A stretch of 36,558 bases of DNA from Streptococcus equinus ATCC 9812 (GCF_000187265.1 NZ_GL698429.1:1070482-1107039); one strand, 5' to 3'. Counted from the stretch's first letter, positions 7,657 to 15,260 are shown. The notes: generated by a model not told the origin, from the sequence alone. Made by a program: numbers and translations.

Positions 7657-8751
7657 TTATTTCGCGATTCTAATCGGCACTTTTCCCCAAGTTTGTTCTT
7701 GAAGTTGTGGATTTCCAAGCTGATAGACTTGGTCAGCTTGTTGCGTCACCGCATCCCACGGTTTTGCACCGATTCGAGCGACGATATCCACAGACTTTTT
7801 CACCGTTTTAAGGTGTTTTTGCCCTTTTTCGGTAAATCCGAGCACATGTACCGCTTCTGGCAATGGCTTTTCCACAGCTCCGACCAAGATATAAGCCAAA
7901 ATGCGGCGGATTCGAGCCTTCGTGTAGCGTTTTGTGGCGACTTTATCCACCAATTCGTCCACAGTCGCTACGCTCCGAATAGCAGAGCGGATACGGCTGG
8001 CTAACTCTTCATTTACCTGGAAAACCCCTGTCAAATCAGGGTTTGTCACGATTTGGTACTTGAGCAATTGGAAATAATTCTCCCAAGTCACTTGAGGGGC
8101 GCCTAGGAAAAGGTCAGCTTGCGGCATGAATTTGTCCACAAAATCCTTGTCTTGTCTGTGGATACGCAGATTTGTCGCGGAAGCAAATGCGACATCTGTC
8201 TCAAGCGAGTGATAACCAGCTCCCTGACGCATGATTGGGCTAAGCTTGATTGATTTTCCTGCGCAAGCTTTGGCATAAGAAAGCCCCAAAATATGATTTG
8301 GCGTGTTGCCTGTGAAGTTGACACCAGCAAATGTCTCCCACATTTTCTGCGTTTTCTGTGGATAAGACAAATTATCTGGCAAATTTTGCAAGTAATCCAC
8401 CATTTTCTGTTGATTATCCGCATAAATCTGTGAAAATTGTTGATAATCCAGATTTTCTTCCGTTCCAAATGCTAAGTTATCCACACCAAGGCGCTCTAAA
8501 ATGTCCACCGCACCCTGCGCAAAGTAGTCCGCTGACTGAACAGCCACCAAAAATGGCAGCTCAACCACCAAATCAGCACCACATTTCAGAGCCATTTCCG
8601 CGCGCGTCCATTTGTCCACAACCGCAGGCTCGCCACGCTGCACAAAATTCCCAGACACGGCAACAATCTTCAAACCCTCAGCCTGTGACAGCAAATAACG
8701 ATGTCCATTATGAAAAGGATTAAACTCAGCAACAATACCAGTGATAGTCAT
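7657..8751 (-). CDS. tmcAL: tRNA(Met) cytidine acetate ligase TmcAL
   Basis: Cytoplasmic enzyme that uses acetate and ATP to make N4-acetylcytidine at the wobble position of elongator tRNA-Met (family knowledge from the Bacillus enzyme, formerly YlbM/UPF0348). Nucleotidyltransferase signature [17 protein letters not shown] is at residues 4-20, with the HxGH-type HNGH. Further markers are [17 protein letters not shown] and the FGTEENL segment. The 364 residues are full length. In streptococci this gene normally follows yqeM at the end of the yqe cluster; here a 6-kb island separates them. It has its own extended -10 promoter, so it need not depend on read-through from the island. Confidence 0.94.
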   Translation of the reverse strand: MTITGIVAEFNPFHNGHRYLLSQAEGLKIVAVSGNFVQRGEPAVVDKWTRAEMALKCGADLVVELPFLVAVQSADYFAQGAVDILERLGVDNLAFGTEENLDYQQFSQIYADNQQKMVDYLQNLPDNLSYPQKTQKMWETFAGVNFTGNTPNHILGLSYAKACAGKSIKLSPIMRQGAGYHSLETDVAFASATNLRIHRQDKDFVDKFMPQADLFLGAPQVTWENYFQLLKYQIVTNPDLTGVFQVNEELASRIRSAIRSVATVDELVDKVATKRYTKARIRRILAYILVGAVEKPLPEAVHVLGFTEKGQKHLKTVKKSVDIVARIGAKPWDAVTQQADQVYQLGNPQLQEQTWGKVPIRIAK

Positions 8752-8787
8752 GTTGTGCTCCTAAACTACGATTTTAACAGTTCTACT

Positions 8788-8793
8788 ATTATA
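8788..8793 (-). promoter_or_regulatory. Extended -10 promoter of tmcAL overlapping a palindrome region
   Basis: Minus-strand TATAAT preceded by TGC (an extended -10, TGnTATAAT) 37 bases upstream of the tmcAL start; no good -35. Immediately upstream is the perfect palindrome ATACCTAGGTAT (8796-8807). Confidence 0.6.
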
Positions 8794-8835
8794 GCATACC
8801 TAGGTATAATGAGAAACACTAAAAATATCAATTTG

Positions 8836-9705
8836 TTAATTGTCCATTTGAAGCTGAACAACCATTTCTTGAACTAATTTTGATACTTCGTCCAAACTGA
8901 CAGCAAACCATTCATTGACTGTAATTTCTTTTCCTGATGCTGATATAAGAGAAAGCTCTAAACGCTTATCAGCCAGAGCATGATGCAGGTAAGTTTCAAC
9001 TTTTCTGGCATCTATATTCTGAATTTCATAACTTGTAACTAATTTTACAGGTGAGTATAAATACGTTGATTCATTTTCAGTATTCGATAATCTCTTTGTA
9101 ATATCTTTTGCGTAGCCAATCTTATAAAGATTTTCCATTTTTAAGAAACGTTCATCTTTTCCAGCATACTTAACAACATAAATATATCCTGTCGTGATAC
9201 GCTTCTCACCCATAATCTCCAAATCTTCGATTTTTTCAGTTACCAAACGACCATTTCTTTTTTTATCATAAAGAGAGGATACTAAACTAAGAAGCCAAAT
9301 AAAGTTTTCAGTACCATTTTCATATACTGTGTGAACTTTGTACTTTCTATCTGTACTTTCTGATACTTCCTGACCAGTCTCAGGATTATAAATCTTATCT
9401 ACATACAGCATCACACCGTTATCAATATAGAAATTTCCTTGCTTAATTGGACTATTTCGACTAATTTCAACATTAATATCTGAAATTTTTCGTATCTGAC
9501 GACTGCCATCTGCCAAATCTGCTCTAACAGCCATAAAAAGATTTTTATAGTAACTAAAATGATTGCCCATAGCTTTTCGCTGGTGAGATTTTGTTTTAAC
9601 ACTAACAGTTCTTTTATATCTTTTTGAATCAAAAAGATTATTATCTAACTCTAGCCCATCAAAAAGACTGTCATCAGATAAAATATCTTCTAAGTCATCA
9701 AACAT
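8836..9705 (-). CDS. GIY-YIG nuclease family protein (T5orf172/MUG113 type)
   Basis: Likely DNA nuclease subunit of the island. The C-terminal third carries a GIY-YIG-type domain: GYIYV at 173-177, YKIGYA at 194-199, Arg205, Glu238 in KVETYLHH (the usual metal-binding Glu) and NEWF at 264-267. The middle (about 45-150) is a charged domain containing ADGSRQIRKI and YENGTENFIWLLSLVSSLY. The first 20 residues (DLEDILSDDS) echo the start of the small protein at 10097-10375 (TLEDIFADSS). It has its own strong RBS AGGGAGG. From memory, longer relatives carry both parts in one chain, so this may be the C-terminal half of a split gene. Last gene of the methyltransferase-helicase operon; no terminator is seen after it, so transcripts may enter tmcAL. 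Cleavage activity is inferred. Confidence 0.8.
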   Translation of the reverse strand: MFDDLEDILSDDSLFDGLELDNNLFDSKRYKRTVSVKTKSHQRKAMGNHFSYYKNLFMAVRADLADGSRQIRKISDINVEISRNSPIKQGNFYIDNGVMLYVDKIYNPETGQEVSESTDRKYKVHTVYENGTENFIWLLSLVSSLYDKKRNGRLVTEKIEDLEIMGEKRITTGYIYVVKYAGKDERFLKMENLYKIGYAKDITKRLSNTENESTYLYSPVKLVTSYEIQNIDARKVETYLHHALADKRLELSLISASGKEITVNEWFAVSLDEVSKLVQEMVVQLQMDN

Positions 9706-9806
9706 ATAATCCTCCCTCTAATTATAAATTTCAAATTTAAAAATCGAATTATTAAGTGTAGAGAAGCTACGACTGTGGTTCCAATACTTCCAAGGAGGTG
9801 GTGCCT

Positions 9807-9872
9807 ATGATAATAGACACAAAATCTTTAGGAAAGGAGGAACAATTTTGTCTGTCGCTGATGCACTACTAG
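9807..9872 (+). CDS. Short leader ORF before the toxin gene
   Basis: A 21-codon ORF (starts MIIDTKSLGKEEQ) with a perfect AAGGAGGTG ribosome binding site eight bases before its ATG. It overlaps the toxin start in a different frame and contains the toxin's own AAAGGAGG. It could couple translation to the toxin or be the ribosome stand-by site of a type I toxin mRNA. It resembles no protein I know; coding value is uncertain. Confidence 0.35.
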   Translation: MIIDTKSLGKEEQFCLSLMHY

Positions 9873-9949
9873 TCATGATTGTTTTTGCAAGTTTTCTTCT
9901 AGACTTGATTGGCTTAGTAATAGTCATCATAACACTTAAAGACAAATAA
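9848..9949 (+). CDS. Putative type I toxin, small hydrophobic holin-like peptide
   Basis: A 33-residue peptide starting at TTG with AAAGGAGG seven bases upstream; its sequence begins MSVADALLVMIVFASFLLDL and ends ITLKDK. One membrane helix with a short charged tail and the SVADAL start match the 'putative holin-like toxin' family (Hol_Tox), to which TxpA/BsrG-like membrane toxins of type I systems are compared. Such peptides depolarise or damage the membrane when not repressed by an antisense RNA. It is followed at once by a perfect 12-bp terminator hairpin, and a convergent promoter for an antisense RNA lies at 10064-10092. It is transcribed against the surrounding nuclease operon, between the small protein gene and the GIY-YIG gene. 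A promoter for it is not obvious in 9706-9790. Toxicity is inferred from family. Confidence 0.72.
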   Translation: MSVADALLVMIVFASFLLDLIGLVIVIITLKDK

Positions 9950-9986
9950 AATACCGTCATTGCTTTGGGACAGCTGACGGTATTTT
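9948..9986. terminator. Bidirectional terminator shared by toxin mRNA and antisense RNA
   Basis: Perfect 12-bp stem AAAATACCGTCA / TGACGGTATTTT with a 15-base loop, starting at the toxin stop codon. A/T runs at both feet let it work on either strand, ending the toxin mRNA on plus and the antitoxin RNA (or the operon mRNA) on minus. Confidence 0.85.
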
Positions 9987-10057
9987 GTACTTGAAACTGT
10001 AAACCACCGAAATGGCTCTACGATGGAGCTGGATCATTATCTAGCTCCATTTTTTGT
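9950..10057 (-). ncRNA. Candidate antitoxin RNA, antisense to the toxin mRNA 3' end
   Basis: A minus-strand RNA of about 105-110 bases is predicted from the promoter at 10064-10092 (start near 10057) to the bidirectional hairpin at 9948-9986. It would be complementary to the 3' region of the toxin transcript, as in TxpA/RatA-like pairs. It would begin with the hairpin ATGGAGCT / AGCTCCAT (10023-10050). End points are estimates; existence rests on the near-consensus promoter and the terminator. Confidence 0.6.
10023..10055 (+). terminator. Second terminator-like hairpin downstream of the toxin
   Basis: Plus-strand stem ATGGAGCT / AGCTCCAT with a 12-base loop, followed by TTTTT. It would end toxin transcripts that pass the first hairpin. 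Read on the minus strand it forms the 5' hairpin of the candidate antitoxin RNA. Confidence 0.65.
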
Positions 10058-10063
10058 GTTTTT

Positions 10064-10092
10064 AGTGTATCAAAATGATAATCATCTGTCAA
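10064..10092 (-). promoter_or_regulatory. Promoter of the antitoxin RNA
   Basis: Minus strand: consensus -35 TTGACA (10087-10092), 17-base spacer, -10 TACACT (10064-10069). The -35 begins only five bases after the stop codon of the small island protein, so no coding gene needs it except possibly the GIY-YIG gene through the leaky hairpin. Confidence 0.75.
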
Positions 10093-10096
10093 AAGA

Positions 10097-10375
10097 TTAC
10101 TTTTTCAGTAATCCAAAAACATCATAGTTTAGGTATTTTGTCCAGTCTTCAGGTTTATTTCGAATGCCTTTGAGTCGTGAATATAATTTTCGTTCTTTCA
10201 TATTACGCGACTTGGTTGGTTCTTTGCCGTTCTCCCTGACCCATTCAACAATTTCTTGAAATTTTTCAATATCAGGATCAAGTCTTTCAATTTTCTTCGG
10301 ACGAATTTCTTTCACAAGTTCATCGAATGAACTATCTGCAAAAATATCTTCTAGTGTTGCGAAATTTTCAATCAA
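10097..10375 (-). CDS. Small island protein, possibly the N-terminal part of a split GIY-YIG protein
   Basis: A 92-residue soluble, charged protein of unknown function. It starts at a TTG that overlaps the helicase stop (TTGA), with GGAGAG upstream; translational coupling is likely. Residues 7-15 (TLEDIFADS) mirror the start of the GIY-YIG protein. Residues 40-75 hold IVEWVRENGKEPTKSR and ERKLYSRLKGIR, which resemble the helicase C-terminus (FGRPPKKDSKDIGEQRLYYAL). I recall longer GIY-YIG proteins in other genomes with such a domain in front of the nuclease domain, so this could be the detached first half; that comparison is from memory. The toxin-antitoxin locus occupies the gap between this gene and the nuclease gene. 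Confidence 0.7.
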   Translation of the reverse strand: MIENFATLEDIFADSSFDELVKEIRPKKIERLDPDIEKFQEIVEWVRENGKEPTKSRNMKERKLYSRLKGIRNKPEDWTKYLNYDVFGLLKK

Positions 10376-12291
10376 CTACTTCTCTCCTGTCTTAATCGAG
10401 CTAACGTTACCAATGCGTAATATAAACGCTGCTCGCCTATATCTTTAGAATCTTTTTTAGGTGGTCTACCAAATTCAGCTTTAAACGCTTTGATTTGAGG
10501 ATAGAGCATTCGAAGTTCGTCATTGGTAAACTCATATTTTTTAGCATCAAAAGCTCTTTCAATTAGCTGAAGCGTTTTAGAATCAACATCACGTGAAATG
10601 ACTTCGTATGCTGATTGGAATGGATTCACTTGGTCAATTAAATCTATTGATAAATCATCAATATTGATAAATTTATCAGCCATTTTAAGAAGTTGTTTAT
10701 TCTCTGAATCTTTTTTAGCATTTGAAAGGTTCAAATCCACCACAACATGCTGACGAACCTCTTCAATTTCTTCTTGTGTTAAATCAGGATAAGAAGTTGT
10801 AATAACTCGAGGAATGAGTTGCTTATTAATAAGCTTAGTATCAGCACCCGCTGAAATTGCTGCTTGAACAACATCATCTTGTAAGATTGATGCTTTTAAT
10901 TCAACCATATCATTTTCTATGATTTGTTTACTGCGTTCAGTTGATGGTTCTTTAAGGCCTTTAATATAAATATCAGCACCACTTGCTTTTTGGTCATCTC
11001 TATCTTTGGGTTTAAATTTAAATGATGGTGCTAAAACATTTTCCATTAAAAGACTTGCAGTAATAGCCTTCATGATATTATTCACGGAATACTGAACTTC
11101 GTCACTTTCAACATCTGGTTCAGCGATAAGATTTGTAAATACAGCTTCACTTTTATTAAAACTATCTCTAGTAACACGACCAATAATCTGAACAATTTCA
11201 GTCAAAGATGACCTATAACCAATCGTTAAAGCATATTCAGCATATGGCCAATCAAATCCTTCTTTTGCCATTCCAAGCGCGATAATCATGTCTAAGTCTT
11301 CGACTTTATCCATTTTAGAAAGGTAGCCAGCCACACCATCTCGACCTTCTTCTGTAACCAAGTCAGCTATCTTCAAGATGCGTCCTGTTTTCGTTTTTAG
11401 ATAAATAATACCATGCTCATCTTTTTCTAGATAAGTTCCAAGTAAATCTAAGATTTTGTCAACTTCTCCGTACTTATCTCTCGTTGACTCTGCTGAATTG
11501 ACATTAGGAATGTGGATAATTGTTTTCTTATCAATAAATTCTGGCACAAGCTCCTCAAGAGCTTCAAAATACTGTCCTCTGTAGAATTTATACGCCATAG
11601 CAAAGGATTTAAGGTATTTATACCCTTCAAGTTGCTCATAATAAGTATAGGTCACTCGGTCAAATAGTTGTTCATCCTGAGTATCAAGAATAGGGATGCT
11701 ATCACCTCTAAAATATGAACCTGTCATAGCAAAAATATGAGCTGTTGAATTTCTTAGAACATCTCGAAGAACTTCACCAAGAACAGAATTATCATCTTGA
11801 GATACATGGTGAAATTCATCGATAGCTAATAGACAATCATCAAAATCACTAGCATCTAATTGTTCCGAAGCAAAACGCAGTGTCGCATGCGTTGCGATTA
11901 AAATATCATCTGAAAGGTCAGTCGACTGCATAAAATCGATAAATTTTTGCACCTTACTTTTTGCTGTACCAGAAGTTGTTAAGTTATTTTCGTCCTTGAC
12001 TACCCAATCCCAGTAATAGCCAAATTTTTTCAATTCAGTAGAACGAAAAGATTTCCCAATAGATTTTTCTGGAACAGCTATAATTGCTTTCTTAAGCCCT
12101 TGATTCTTGAGTTTATCAAGAGCAACAAACATCAAAGCACGAGATTTTCCAGAAGCAGGCGGCGCTTTAACTAGGAGATGCTGTTTTGTTCGCTTTTTGT
12201 AAACCTTAGCCTGCATTTCTCGCATCCCTAGTTCATCGGTATTCACAGAAGTTCCTTTTTGTTCATAGCTAATTTCAAAAACTTTACTCAT
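10372..12291 (-). CDS. DEAD/DEAH-box-like (SF2) helicase of a restriction-modification-like system
   Basis: A 639-residue superfamily-2 ATPase. Motifs in order: Walker A APPASGKS (43-50), motif Ia region IIAVPEKS, Walker B variant DEFH (158-161), motif III AMTGS (188-192), a motif V-like MAKEGFDWP (341-349), and motif VI QIIGRVTR (368-375). The last third is specific to this family, ending with a GRPPKKDSKDIGEQRLYYAL module also seen in the small protein downstream. It overlaps the methyltransferase gene by eight bases (ATGACACATGAG), so the two are co-translated. Expected role: ATP-driven translocation or remodelling on DNA that hands unmodified DNA to a nuclease. No nuclease domain is evident inside it. 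Not a BREX, DISARM or type I/III subunit that I recognise. Confidence 0.88.
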   Translation of the reverse strand: MSKVFEISYEQKGTSVNTDELGMREMQAKVYKKRTKQHLLVKAPPASGKSRALMFVALDKLKNQGLKKAIIAVPEKSIGKSFRSTELKKFGYYWDWVVKDENNLTTSGTAKSKVQKFIDFMQSTDLSDDILIATHATLRFASEQLDASDFDDCLLAIDEFHHVSQDDNSVLGEVLRDVLRNSTAHIFAMTGSYFRGDSIPILDTQDEQLFDRVTYTYYEQLEGYKYLKSFAMAYKFYRGQYFEALEELVPEFIDKKTIIHIPNVNSAESTRDKYGEVDKILDLLGTYLEKDEHGIIYLKTKTGRILKIADLVTEEGRDGVAGYLSKMDKVEDLDMIIALGMAKEGFDWPYAEYALTIGYRSSLTEIVQIIGRVTRDSFNKSEAVFTNLIAEPDVESDEVQYSVNNIMKAITASLLMENVLAPSFKFKPKDRDDQKASGADIYIKGLKEPSTERSKQIIENDMVELKASILQDDVVQAAISAGADTKLINKQLIPRVITTSYPDLTQEEIEEVRQHVVVDLNLSNAKKDSENKQLLKMADKFINIDDLSIDLIDQVNPFQSAYEVISRDVDSKTLQLIERAFDAKKYEFTNDELRMLYPQIKAFKAEFGRPPKKDSKDIGEQRLYYALVTLARLRQERSS

Positions 12292-14998
12292 GTGTCATCT
12301 CCTTATAACGTTTGAGAAGGTGGCTAAGTCTTTCTTCATCAGAGTTGAAAGGGGTATCTTTATAAGCTCGTTCGACAATTTCATCAAGTTTTTTGTGAGC
12401 TTCACGTAAACTTTCTGGCATAGTGTCTTTGTGGTAAAGCTCAGCTAAAGTACCTCCTAGCTCCTCACGTAAATCCAAAATCTCAAACACTTGCTCTTCA
12501 ATCATATTTTTACGTCTTGTCGATAACTCCGGAACAGGGAAAGTATTGTAAACAAGCCCTGCAGAGTAGCGATAATCTGTTTTCAATCTACCACCAACAG
12601 CTCGTAGCCAAACCATATGCATGCGAGATTCAAGCAAACCTAAAAGCCAGATTGGAGCGTTTTCAATAATTATAACTGCATCAGATACAATCGTCTTACT
12701 GTCATCAAGAAAATCCATTGGTACATATTCTCGACCTTCAGATGAAACTCTCGGTATCAAAATTGCTTGTCCAGAAAAATCTTTTGTTTCTCCAAATCGC
12801 CATGGCATCTCAGCTAATAGCTGTGTCGGTTTAGATTTAGATGAAAGACGGTATAATTTCACTTTTTCAATTCTCTGTTTAATAATAGGATTATCCTTAA
12901 ATCTTGTATAAGTATCATTGTTCATAAATAGAGCATACCTGTATTCACCCCTAATAAAATCTTGCCCATTAATATATTTGTAGAATAATGATACAAGGTC
13001 AGGATACTCCTCTACTGCACACTGGTAATCTGATTTTTCAAATATCAGTCCCCCACCATCATATGCTCCATTTCCTCTACTCATTTTGGGAAGACCGGCA
13101 AGTGAAGTTCTACTGGATTGGATTAATATATTTTCACCATTTGTTAAATAAGGATTGATATTTGATACCACCACTCTATTGTTATTTTCATCAAACAGTT
13201 GCTTGTTTTTTGAGCTATTTATGATATTTGACAAACCAACAATTGCTACAGTCACACCTGCGTTATTAGCAGCTGAATTGCCCCACTTAAAGGAGGTATA
13301 TGCAAAATCAATAACCGTATTTTTTATTAACGATTTCCAAATTATAGAGACTTGCTCGCCTTGAAAAATTGAATTGGTTGTTACAAAAGCTAATTTACTA
13401 TTGGCAGAGTTAATAAAAGCAGCTCCCTTAAAAAACCAACCAGCTATGTAGTCCATTTTCCCATATTTTGTTGCTTCTTGTGTCGCTAGCTTTATATCAT
13501 CTTTCTGTATCTTACTTTGTAAACTAGCTCCAATATAAGGTGGATTTCCAATGAGATAAATCTCATCGTCGCTTTGATGTGGTAAAATTTCATTCCAATC
13601 TAAGCGCAAAGCATTTCCTTGTGTGATATTTCCCGCATCACGTAAAGGAAGAAAAGCAGATTTTAAATTAATTTCATTTTCCGCTTCTAAATTCATCTGA
13701 TATTCAGCAATCCACAAAGATAAGCGAGCCACTTCATGAGCAAAATCATCTAACTCAATTCCATAAAATTGATTCAGACTTATTTTAGAGGTTTCAAAGA
13801 AATCAATTGTTCTATCTTGTCTCAACTCACGAAGTGATTTTAGAATTTTAACCTCTAAACGTCGAATTTCTTTATAAGTGATGATAAGAAAGTTCCCAGA
13901 ACCACAAGCTGGATCAAGAAATTTGATGTTAGAGATTCTATCCAAGAGACTGTCAAGTTCACGAATAAAAGTATTACGATTTTCACGTCTAGTCTTATCG
14001 GTAATATCCTTGTCTTCGTTTTCATTGATTTTATCAACAAGATTTTGATAACTAGCTGTTAAATCGTCAAGAAATAAAGGTTTAATGACCTTCATGATAT
14101 TTTCAACACTAGTGTAGTGCATACCAGAAACAGAACGTTGTTCCTTACTAGCTACCGTCTGAATCATGGCTCCTAAAATATCAGGATTGATTTCATTCCA
14201 ATTCAGCAACTCACCTGCTTCAATAATCAGCTTTCTTGTTTTTCTATCAAATACAAGTGCCGTATGAGCTTTTGTGAAAAGTTTACCATTAACATATGGA
14301 AATTCTTGAAGCCATTTTTCCTGACTAGAACGATTAGCAACATCCAAACTTGCAAAAATCTTATTAATCAAATTATCTAAGTCTGAGCCATCTTCAGCTG
14401 AACGAGTCTTAATAGCATTTGTAAAAATACCTTTAGGCATAATCTCTGTATCTTCCGCAAAAAGAAGAAAGAGTAACCGAATCAAGAACAGATTAAACTC
14501 TTTTTCCTCTGTTGTCTGATCAGAAAACTGATTAATCTGACGAAGTTCATCATATAGACGCGTGAATCGTGCAGCAGCTTTTATATCAGCTGGATTTTCT
14601 TTGGCATAATCTACCTTTTCAACACCATTCCATGGTAAAAAGAAGTCAACATAAGCAGGCAAGTCTTTTAAAGAAATATTCAATGTGTCAGCCGTTTGAA
14701 TATCTTTGGCAGCAAGCTCTTCAAAATCAGTCGCAATTAAAATACGAGGTTTAGATTTCTTACTAGATAAAGCTTTTTCCATTTCAGCTACTTTTGCTAC
14801 TACAGACTGTCCTTGACCAATAACTTCAAATAAGGCTTTATTTTTCACTTCATTTCCATTATTCTTACGTAGTCTTGTTAAAGTTGCTTTAGGAAAATCA
14901 TACAGCCCCAGAAAATCATAGAAAAAGCCAGATTCATCTAAGTTTTCTAATAGCTCTTTTGTTTTATCCTCAATGGAAACAATATCGAACTTAGCCAT
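12284..14998 (-). CDS. MmeI-like N6-adenine DNA methyltransferase with degenerate nuclease region
   Basis: A 904-residue class-I SAM-dependent DNA methyltransferase aligned by eye along its length with MmeI-type IIG enzymes. Motif I DPACGSGNF is at 362-370, motif IV NPPY at 485-488, and the family block GMHYTS at 292-297. The C-terminal half holds the target-recognition part (NGQDFIRGEYRYALF) and the conserved VGGRLKTDYRYSAGLVYNTFP block. In MmeI the N-terminus has a D-X9-EXK nuclease motif; here the matching stretch (about 50-80, ALFEVIGQGQSVVAKVAEME) has no such residues, so cutting must come from a partner. The ATG at 14998 is preferred over the GTG 12 bases upstream because GAGGTGG is its RBS. 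First large gene of the island operon. Recognition sequence unknown. Confidence 0.9.
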   Translation of the reverse strand: MAKFDIVSIEDKTKELLENLDESGFFYDFLGLYDFPKATLTRLRKNNGNEVKNKALFEVIGQGQSVVAKVAEMEKALSSKKSKPRILIATDFEELAAKDIQTADTLNISLKDLPAYVDFFLPWNGVEKVDYAKENPADIKAAARFTRLYDELRQINQFSDQTTEEKEFNLFLIRLLFLLFAEDTEIMPKGIFTNAIKTRSAEDGSDLDNLINKIFASLDVANRSSQEKWLQEFPYVNGKLFTKAHTALVFDRKTRKLIIEAGELLNWNEINPDILGAMIQTVASKEQRSVSGMHYTSVENIMKVIKPLFLDDLTASYQNLVDKINENEDKDITDKTRRENRNTFIRELDSLLDRISNIKFLDPACGSGNFLIITYKEIRRLEVKILKSLRELRQDRTIDFFETSKISLNQFYGIELDDFAHEVARLSLWIAEYQMNLEAENEINLKSAFLPLRDAGNITQGNALRLDWNEILPHQSDDEIYLIGNPPYIGASLQSKIQKDDIKLATQEATKYGKMDYIAGWFFKGAAFINSANSKLAFVTTNSIFQGEQVSIIWKSLIKNTVIDFAYTSFKWGNSAANNAGVTVAIVGLSNIINSSKNKQLFDENNNRVVVSNINPYLTNGENILIQSSRTSLAGLPKMSRGNGAYDGGGLIFEKSDYQCAVEEYPDLVSLFYKYINGQDFIRGEYRYALFMNNDTYTRFKDNPIIKQRIEKVKLYRLSSKSKPTQLLAEMPWRFGETKDFSGQAILIPRVSSEGREYVPMDFLDDSKTIVSDAVIIIENAPIWLLGLLESRMHMVWLRAVGGRLKTDYRYSAGLVYNTFPVPELSTRRKNMIEEQVFEILDLREELGGTLAELYHKDTMPESLREAHKKLDEIVERAYKDTPFNSDEERLSHLLKRYKEMTHE

Positions 14999-15134
14999 GA
15001 TCCACCTCACAATTTAGAAGTGAACAACGCAAAAAGCCTGCCATTTTTTCTGACAGGTTAGTTTTTATATTTAGTTTATTTTTTATTACATTATGCGAAG
15101 CATTGATATATACAGCCGCAAGGGTTTTCGCCAT
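14991..15134 (-). CDS. 47-residue leader ORF before the methyltransferase gene
   Basis: A short ORF (begins MAKTLAAVYINASHNVIKNK) with a strong AAGGAG eight bases before its ATG, lying just behind a promoter. Its last codons overlap the methyltransferase start (ATGGCTAA), so ribosomes finishing it land on the next start. A terminator-like hairpin lies inside it. I do not recognise the peptide; it may be a leader that couples translation to operon expression, or a small protein in its own right. Confidence 0.5.
   Translation of the reverse strand: MAKTLAAVYINASHNVIKNKLNIKTNLSEKMAGFLRCSLLNCEVDHG
15037..15057 (-). terminator. Possible attenuator inside the leader ORF
   Basis: Minus-strand stem CCTGTCA / TGGCAGG with a 7-base A-rich loop, followed by CTTTTTG. 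It sits between the operon promoter and the methyltransferase start, within the leader ORF, so a ribosome on the leader would cover it. Confidence 0.5.
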
Positions 15135-15168
15135 TTTTGAAACTCCTTAAAACTTTTAATTTATTATT

Positions 15169-15197
15169 ATTTTACCGCATTTTATAAAAATTGTCTG
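15169..15197 (-). promoter_or_regulatory. Promoter of the island operon
   Basis: Minus strand: -35 CAGACA (15192-15197), 17-base spacer, -10 TAAAAT (15169-15174), start near 15162. It leads a transcript running through leader ORF, methyltransferase, helicase and small protein. Confidence 0.6.
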
Positions 15198-15208
15198 CGT
15201 AAATTAAA

Positions 15209-15250
15209 AAAGAAGGTGATAACTATTATTTCAATAGATAACCTTCTTTT
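15209..15250 (-). terminator. Terminator after yqeM
   Basis: Long hairpin (AAGAAGGT and ACCTTCTT at the foot, extended by GATAACTATT / AATAGATA pairing) with A and T runs on both sides, directly after the yqeM stop. It insulates the island from the yqe cluster. Confidence 0.82.
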
Positions 15251-15260
15251 TATTTCTCCC

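Noticed and set aside
7645..7660. cre-like sequence TTGTAAGCGCTTATTT at the tmcAL stop
   Set aside because: Two key right-half bases of the catabolite site are missing and it lies at a gene end with no promoter beside it.
7693..8723. Plus-strand open frames inside tmcAL
   Set aside because: They are complementary-frame shadows of a clear conserved gene, without ribosome binding sites or recognisable domains.
12621..12911. Plus-strand frame of 96 codons inside the methyltransferase gene
   Set aside because: Opposite-strand shadow in the target-recognition part, with no RBS or homology signs.
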